Assembly: GCF_001541225.1 (NCBI RefSeq) | Contig: NZ_LMTS01000238.1 | Span: 61,476-109,269, forward strand | From: Variovorax sp. WDL1 | GTDB taxonomy: Bacteria > Pseudomonadota > Gammaproteobacteria > Burkholderiales > Burkholderiaceae_C | Direction of reading: 5' to 3' | Length of the DNA stretch: 47,794 nucleotides | Translations under genes and position numbers: made by a program | Shown: in pieces, positions 43,195-47,794 of the stretch | Position numbering within the stretch: position 1 is the first letter of the stretch | Layout: every line of letters starts with the position of its first letter | Notes under the pieces: model-generated | Told to the model about the DNA's origin: nothing | The model's database searches: none | Seen by the model: the letters and a program-made list of their open reading frames with translations, nothing else

Positions 43195-43749
43195 ATGAGC
43201 GATTTGTCCGAGCAAAAGAAATTCGACGACAGCAAGGTCGGCGAGACGCTGCGCCGCCCTGAAGGCGCGAGCCTCGAGGCGTGGATGAACACCCGTATCG
43301 CGCGTTACTCGACGCGCAAGTACGACTGGGACGCGCTGAAGTTCCAGGCCGACCTCGATCCCAAGTTCCGCCGCGCGCAGATGCGCTACGTGGGCACCGG
43401 CGGCACCGGCGTGGCGAGCGACGTCAACACCATCCCGGCCGAGAGCTTCACCTTCTCGACCATGGTCATCCCGGCCGGCCACGAAGGCCCGCCGCACCTG
43501 CACGTCGACGTGGAAGAAGTCTTTTTCGTGCTGCGCGGCAAGCTCAAGGTGGTGCTGACCACGCCCGAGGGCGAGCGCTACGAGACCGTGCTGACCGACC
43601 GCGACCTGATCTCGGTGCCTCCGGGCGTGTACCGCGAGGAGATCAACATCGGCGACGAGGATGCGCTGATGTGCGTGATGCTCGGCGCGAAGAAGCCGGT
43701 CACGCCGACGTATCCGGCCGATCATCCCCTGGCCAGTATCAAGCGCTGA
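43195..43749 (+). CDS. cupin-domain protein
   Basis: A 184-residue single-domain cupin; AAGGAG precedes ATG 43195. The first cupin motif is GHEGPPHLHVDVEEVFFVLRG, with metal ligands His101, His103 and Glu107 or Glu108. The second motif region (LISVPPGVYREEIN) lacks the usual His and has Tyr/Arg instead. It could be a dioxygenase, isomerase or ligand-binding protein. The N-terminal 60 residues are not cupin-like. Placed between an SDR and a hydrolase, a catalytic pathway role is likely. Confidence 0.88.
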   Translation: MSDLSEQKKFDDSKVGETLRRPEGASLEAWMNTRIARYSTRKYDWDALKFQADLDPKFRRAQMRYVGTGGTGVASDVNTIPAESFTFSTMVIPAGHEGPPHLHVDVEEVFFVLRGKLKVVLTTPEGERYETVLTDRDLISVPPGVYREEINIGDEDALMCVMLGAKKPVTPTYPADHPLASIKR

Positions 43750-43769
43750 ACGAGCGGGACAACGCAGCC

Positions 43770-44642
43770 ATGAGCGATGCAGCCGTGATCGACGCCCAAC
43801 CCCTGCCGGCTTCCGAGCTGGCCCGCCTCGATGCGCGCTTCCCGGCGCGCAGCGTGCCGGTACAGGGCGGGTCCTTGGTGTCGGTGCGCGAATGCGGCGC
43901 GGGACGAGCGATCGTGTGCCTGCACGGCATCGGCTCGGGCTCGGCCTCGTGGCTGGACACGGCGCTTCTGCTCGAAGGCGAGGCGCGGCTGATCGCGTGG
44001 GATGCACCGGGCTACGGCGAATCGACGCCGCTCGCAGCGCAGGCGCCCACCTCGCGCGACTACGCGCAGCGCCTGCATGGCCTGCTCGATGCGCTGGAGA
44101 TTGCATCGTGCGTGCTGGTCGGCCATTCGCTCGGCGCGCTGACGGCTGCAGCTGCGGCGCGCCCCGGTTCGCCGCTGGCGTCGCGCATCTCGAAGCTGCT
44201 GCTGATCAGCCCGGCAGCGGGCTACGGTGCGGCGAGCCGCGCGCAGTCGCAGGGCCGCGTGCGTGCAGAACGCCTGGGCACGCTCGATGAACTCGGCATC
44301 GCCGGCATGGCCGCGAAGCGCTCGGGACGGCTGGTCTCGGCGCATGCGAGCGATACCGCGCGCCAGTGGGTGCGCTGGAACATGGCGCGCCTGCACGACA
44401 CAGGCTACCGCCAGGCCGTGGAGCTGCTGTGCGGCGCCGACCTGCTGGCCGACCTGCCGCCAGCCATGCCGGTGCGCGTGGCCTGCGGCGCGCTGGACGT
44501 GGTCACCACGCCCGAGGCCTGCGCCGAGGTGGCAAGGCAGTGCGGCGTGCCGCTCGAACTGGTGCCCGAGGCGGGCCACGCGAGCTACGTCGAGCGGCCC
44601 GCCGCAGTGGCCGCGCTGCTGCGCGATGCCCTTGCAGACTGA
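43770..44642 (+). CDS. alpha/beta-fold hydrolase
   Basis: A 290-residue hydrolase from ATG 43770. The oxyanion region is LHGIGSGSASW, the nucleophile elbow GHSLG (Ser120), the acid Asp in ACGALDVVTTPE, and the catalytic His in EAGHASYVERP. This matches the carbon-carbon hydrolase/enol-lactonase/3-oxoadipate enol-lactonase-like branch, which is common in aromatic and cyclic-acid catabolism. It follows the cupin gene by 20 bases. Substrate unknown. Confidence 0.9.
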   Translation: MSDAAVIDAQPLPASELARLDARFPARSVPVQGGSLVSVRECGAGRAIVCLHGIGSGSASWLDTALLLEGEARLIAWDAPGYGESTPLAAQAPTSRDYAQRLHGLLDALEIASCVLVGHSLGALTAAAAARPGSPLASRISKLLLISPAAGYGAASRAQSQGRVRAERLGTLDELGIAGMAAKRSGRLVSAHASDTARQWVRWNMARLHDTGYRQAVELLCGADLLADLPPAMPVRVACGALDVVTTPEACAEVARQCGVPLELVPEAGHASYVERPAAVAALLRDALAD

Positions 44643-44666
44643 TCGATCCACAAGCACGAGAGACCT

Positions 44667-45494
44667 ATGAGCAACGACCTGATGGAAGAGGGCGCCGACC
44701 GCTACAACGTGCCGGCCCTGGAACGCGGCCTTCGCATGCTGTGCGAGTTCAGCCGCGAGAGCCGCACCCTGTCCGCGCCCGAGCTCGCGCGGCGCTTCGA
44801 CCTGCCGCGCTCGACCGTGTTCCGCCTGCTCAGCACGCTGGAGAACATGGGCTTCCTGGAGCGCGCCGAGGGCGGCCGCGACTACCGCCTGGGCCTGGCC
44901 GTGCTGCGCCTGGGCTTCGAGTACCTGGCTTCGCTGGAGCTCACGCAGCTGGGCACGCCGCTGCTCAACCGCCTGTGCGAGGAGCTGCGCACGCCCTGCA
45001 ACCTGGTGGTGCGCGACGGCCGCTCCATCGTCTACGTGGCGAAGGTCGCGCCGCCCACGCCGTTCGCGAGCTCGGTCAGCGTCGGCACGCGCCTGCCGGC
45101 CCACGCGACCGTGCTGGGCCGCATCCTGCTGGAAGACCTGACGCTGCCGCAACTGCGCGCGCTCTACCCGGAGGACAAGCTGGAGACCTTCTCGCCGAGC
45201 ACGCCCAAGACCGTCAACGAGCTCTTCGACATGGTCCAGGCCGACCGCGAGCGCGGCTACGTGCTGGGCGAGGGCTTCTTCGAATCGAACATCTCCACCA
45301 TTGCCGCGCCGGTGCGCGACCACAGCGGCCACATCGCCGCCGCATTGGGCGCAACCATCACCTCCGGCCACATCGACGAGAACCGCATGGACGACATGGT
45401 GCGCCGCGTGCGCGAAACGGCCGACGAGATCTCGGGCCTCCTGAACTACGCGCCCGCCAGCAAGGCCAAGGTGGTCCCGCTGCGCAGCGCCTGA
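44667..45494 (+). CDS. IclR-family transcriptional regulator
   Basis: A 275-residue regulator. The N-terminal winged helix (ALERGLRMLCEFSRESRTLSAPELARRFDLPRSTVFRLLSTLENMGFL) and C-terminal effector domain (LPAHATVLGRILLEDL, EGFFESNISTIAAPVRDHSGHIAAALG) are complete. It lies inside the operon it probably controls. The palindrome at 41126-41160 is the best candidate target. Effector unknown; IclR proteins of this kind usually sense the aromatic or carboxylic substrate. Confidence 0.95.
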   Translation: MSNDLMEEGADRYNVPALERGLRMLCEFSRESRTLSAPELARRFDLPRSTVFRLLSTLENMGFLERAEGGRDYRLGLAVLRLGFEYLASLELTQLGTPLLNRLCEELRTPCNLVVRDGRSIVYVAKVAPPTPFASSVSVGTRLPAHATVLGRILLEDLTLPQLRALYPEDKLETFSPSTPKTVNELFDMVQADRERGYVLGEGFFESNISTIAAPVRDHSGHIAAALGATITSGHIDENRMDDMVRRVRETADEISGLLNYAPASKAKVVPLRSA

Positions 45495-45504
45495 GGCCGA
45501 CGAC

Positions 45505-46338
45505 ATGCCTGCATCCACTTCCTCCTTCTTCGCCGCCGACGCGCTGGCCGGGCGCGTCGCCGTAGTGACCGGCGGCTCGTCGGGCATCGGCCTCGCGACC
45601 GTCGAAGCCTTGCTCGGCTGCGGCGCCGCGGTCGCGCTGTGCGGCCGCAATGCCGAGCGGCTCGAGCGCGCGGTGGCCGGACTGCGCGAGGCCCGGCCCG
45701 AGGCCAGGCTCTTCGTGCAGACCTGCGACGTGCTGGACCCGGCTTCGGTGAGGGCCTTCGCCGCGTCCAGCGAGGCCGCGCTGGGCCCGGCCTCGATGCT
45801 CGTCAACAACGCCGGGCAGGGCCGCGTCTCCACTTTCGCCGACACGACGGACGCGGCCTGGACCGAGGAGCTGCACCTCAAGTTCTTCTCCGTCATCCAT
45901 CCCACCCGCGCCTTCCTGCCGCAGCTCGCGGCGCAGCGGGCGGTGTGGGGCGATGCCGCCATCGTCTGCGCCAACTCGCTGCTGGCGCGCCAGCCCGAGC
46001 CGCACATGGTCGCGACCTCGGCCGCACGCGCGGGCCTGCTGAACCTGGTGCGCTCCATGGCCACCGAGTTCGCGCCGCAGGGCGTGCGGGTCAACGGCAT
46101 CCTGATCGGCCTGGTCGAGTCGGGCCAGTGGCGCCGACGCTTCGAGGCACGCGAAGACAAGTCGCTCGACTGGTCCGCCTGGAGCGGCCAGCTCGCGCAG
46201 AACAAGCACATCCCGCTGGGTCGCCTGGGGCTTCCGGACGAAGCCGCGCGCGCGATTCTTTTCCTGGCCTCGCCCCTCGCGTCGTACACGACGGGCAGCC
46301 ACATCGATATTTCTGGAGGCCTGTCCCGTCATGCATAA
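45505..46338 (+). CDS. SDR-fold protein lacking the catalytic Tyr and Lys
   Basis: A 277-residue SDR-fold protein. VTGGSSGIGL (21-30) and NNAG (101-104) are normal and Ser158 is kept. At the YxxxK site the sequence reads ATSAARAGLLNL: Thr171 replaces Tyr and Arg175 replaces Lys. Classical dehydrogenase chemistry is therefore doubtful. The C-terminal SGGLSRH end is normal. Its end overlaps the thiamine-diphosphate enzyme gene by eight bases, so the two are tightly coupled. It may be a partner or a non-redox enzyme for the ThDP protein (inference). Confidence 0.88.
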   Translation: MPASTSSFFAADALAGRVAVVTGGSSGIGLATVEALLGCGAAVALCGRNAERLERAVAGLREARPEARLFVQTCDVLDPASVRAFAASSEAALGPASMLVNNAGQGRVSTFADTTDAAWTEELHLKFFSVIHPTRAFLPQLAAQRAVWGDAAIVCANSLLARQPEPHMVATSAARAGLLNLVRSMATEFAPQGVRVNGILIGLVESGQWRRRFEAREDKSLDWSAWSGQLAQNKHIPLGRLGLPDEAARAILFLASPLASYTTGSHIDISGGLSRHA

Positions 46339-47794
46339 CCCATCCACCCCCGCGCAGGTCACGGTCGGCGCCGTCGTCGCCGCCTTCCTCGAGCAGTGCG
46401 GCGTCAAGGCGGCCTTCGGCGTGATCTCGATCCACAACATGCCGATCCTCGATGCCTTCGCCCAGCGCGGGGCCATCCGATTCATTTCCGCACGCGGCGA
46501 AGCCGGCGCGGGCAACATGGCCGACGCCTACGCCCGCTCCACCGCCAGCCTCGGCGTTTGCGTGACCAGCACCGGTCCGGCGGCGGGCAACATCGCCGGC
46601 AGCATGGTGGAAGCCCTCACCGCCGGCGCGCCCGTGCTGCACATCACCGGCCAGATCGAGACGCCTTACCTGGACAAAGGCATGTCCTACATCCACGAGG
46701 CGCCGGACCAGCTGACCATGCTCAAGGCCATCTCCAAGGCCGCCTTCCGCGTGCGCAGCGTCGACAACGTACTGGGTACGCTCAAGCGCGCGGTGCAGGT
46801 CGCGCTGACCGCGCCAACGGGGCCCGTCAGCGTGGAGATCCCGATCGACATCCAGTCGGCGTTGACCACGATGCCGGCCGACCTCTCGCCGCTGCCCATC
46901 GAGGCCGCAGTGCCCTCGAAGGCCGGGCTCGATGCGCTGGCCACCCGCCTCGCGGCCGCCAAGCGCCCGATGCTGTGGGTCGGCGGCGGCGCGCGCCGCG
47001 CCGGCGCGGCCATCCAGCGGTTGCAGAAGCTCGGCTTCGGCGTCGTGACGACCACGCAGGGCCGCGGCACGGTGCCCGAGGACGACCCGGGCTCGCTCGG
47101 TGCCTACAACATCCAGAAGCCGGTCGAGGACTTCTACCAAAGCTGCGACGCGATGCTGGTGGTCGGCTCGCGCCTGCGCGGCAACGAGACGCTCAAATAC
47201 GAGCTGAAGCTGCCGCGCCCGCTGTACCGCATCGATGCCGACGCGGCGGCCGAAGGCCGCTGCTACCCGAGCGACGCCTTCGTCTGCGGCGATGCCGCGC
47301 TGGCGCTGGAAGGGCTGGCCGACCGGCTCGAAGCGCTGCAGTACAAGGCCGATCCGGCGCTGCTCACCGACCTGCGTGCCGCGCACGAGCAGGCGGTCGC
47401 CGCGCTGCGCGACGGCCTCGGCCCCTACGCCGAGCTCGTGCGCCAGATCCAGTCCGTGGCCGGCCGCAACTTCAACTGGGTGCGCGACGTGACGGTCTCC
47501 AACAGCACCTGGGGCAACCGCGAACTGCGCATCTTCGAGCCGAGCGCAGGCGTCCACGCCACGGGCGGCGGCATCGGCCAGGGCATGCCCATGGCCATCG
47601 GCGCGGCCATCGGCGCGGCGGTCACCGGCTCGGGCCGCAAGACCTTCTGCCTGGCCGGCGACGGCGGCTTCATCCTCAACCTGGGCGAACTCGCCTGCAT
47701 GGTGCAGGAAGAGGCACCGATGGTGATCGTGCTCATGAACGACAAGAGCTACGGCGTCATCAAGAACATCCAGGACGCACAGTACGGCGGCCGC
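46331..47794 (+). CDS. thiamine-diphosphate enzyme (acetolactate-synthase-like), partial
   Basis: 488 residues are visible and the gene continues past the window. The N-terminal PYR domain has AFGVISIHNMPILDAF and the catalytic Glu in SARGEAGAGNMADAYAR. The middle domain follows (RLAAAKRPMLWVGGGARRAGA). The C-terminal PP domain shows GDGGFILNLGELACMVQ...VLMND, the GDG-N thiamine-diphosphate motif. It belongs to the acetolactate synthase/oxalyl-CoA or benzoylformate decarboxylase superfamily. The context argues for decarboxylation or carboligation of a 2-oxo acid in catabolism rather than branched-chain amino-acid synthesis. Confidence 0.92.
   Translation, partial: MHNPSTPAQVTVGAVVAAFLEQCGVKAAFGVISIHNMPILDAFAQRGAIRFISARGEAGAGNMADAYARSTASLGVCVTSTGPAAGNIAGSMVEALTAGAPVLHITGQIETPYLDKGMSYIHEAPDQLTMLKAISKAAFRVRSVDNVLGTLKRAVQVALTAPTGPVSVEIPIDIQSALTTMPADLSPLPIEAAVPSKAGLDALATRLAAAKRPMLWVGGGARRAGAAIQRLQKLGFGVVTTTQGRGTVPEDDPGSLGAYNIQKPVEDFYQSCDAMLVVGSRLRGNETLKYELKLPRPLYRIDADAAAEGRCYPSDAFVCGDAALALEGLADRLEALQYKADPALLTDLRAAHEQAVAALRDGLGPYAELVRQIQSVAGRNFNWVRDVTVSNSTWGNRELRIFEPSAGVHATGGGIGQGMPMAIGAAIGAAVTGSGRKTFCLAGDGGFILNLGELACMVQEEAPMVIVLMNDKSYGVIKNIQDAQYGGR

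Noticed and set aside
43722..46304. An 860-codon minus-strand frame opposite the hydrolase, IclR and SDR genes
   Set aside because: Antisense shadow; Gln/Arg/His-rich with no motif.

Overview
The window is high-GC DNA with dense, short-spaced operons. It carries several TctC/Bug-type solute-receptor genes, class III CoA-transferases, GntR and IclR regulators and a 447-residue NADP-type glutamate dehydrogenase. Together these suggest a betaproteobacterium of the Comamonadaceae, probably Variovorax or a close relative. That assignment is an inference from gene content and codon use, not from a marker-gene search.

Region 1 (1-12.6 kb) is a catabolic cluster for an unknown carbon compound. It has a leftward arm (Bug receptor and CoA-transferase III) and a nitronate-monooxygenase-like enzyme. 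A GntR/UTRA regulator is divergent from an iron-ADH/maleylacetate-reductase-like protein. A rightward operon then runs: luciferase-like flavin monooxygenase, a flavin reductase fused to an IclR effector domain, two SDR dehydrogenases, a second CoA-transferase III, a glutathione S-transferase and a small unknown. The set fits ring or side-chain oxygenation, alcohol/ketone oxidation and CoA activation.

Region 2 (12,676-31,116) is an integrated element of about 18.4 kb in the 3' end of a tRNA-Gly(CCC) gene, bounded by 21-bp direct repeats. Next to the tRNA lie a P4-type tyrosine integrase, a coiled-coil ORF, an AlpA-type regulator and a RepA-like helicase. Beside the helicase is a cluster of eight 10-mer repeats that could be an origin. 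I see no capsid, tail, conjugation or relaxase genes, so the backbone resembles a phage-satellite or replicating integrative element. The cargo includes two divergent large serine recombinases of one subfamily. One heads a tightly overlapping cassette (zinc-ribbon protein, recombinase, ParB-like, RepB-like), which is my best candidate for an undescribed system. Other cargo is an operon ending in a sigma-region-4-like protein and a stand-alone HEAGH metallopeptidase, and a HEPN-like/DUF2513 operon preceded by a good LexA-box match. Two genes at the far left end (a DUF4238 protein and a membrane protein) each carry an apparent +1 frameshift at a G/C run.

Region 3 (31.1-39.1 kb) is ordinary chromosome: tRNA-Gly, gdhA, a DUF2784 membrane protein, alaS, a ketopantoate-reductase-type gene, a dadA-type D-amino-acid dehydrogenase and a solute-binding protein. 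Region 4 (39.2-41.1 kb) holds a RES/Xre-type toxin-antitoxin pair with a clear promoter and operator-like repeats, abutting a truncated ModA-like gene. Region 5 (41.1 kb to the end) is a second catabolic operon: Bug receptor, SDR, cupin, alpha/beta hydrolase, IclR regulator, an SDR lacking the catalytic Tyr/Lys, and a thiamine-diphosphate enzyme cut by the window edge. A perfect 9-bp palindrome lies upstream.
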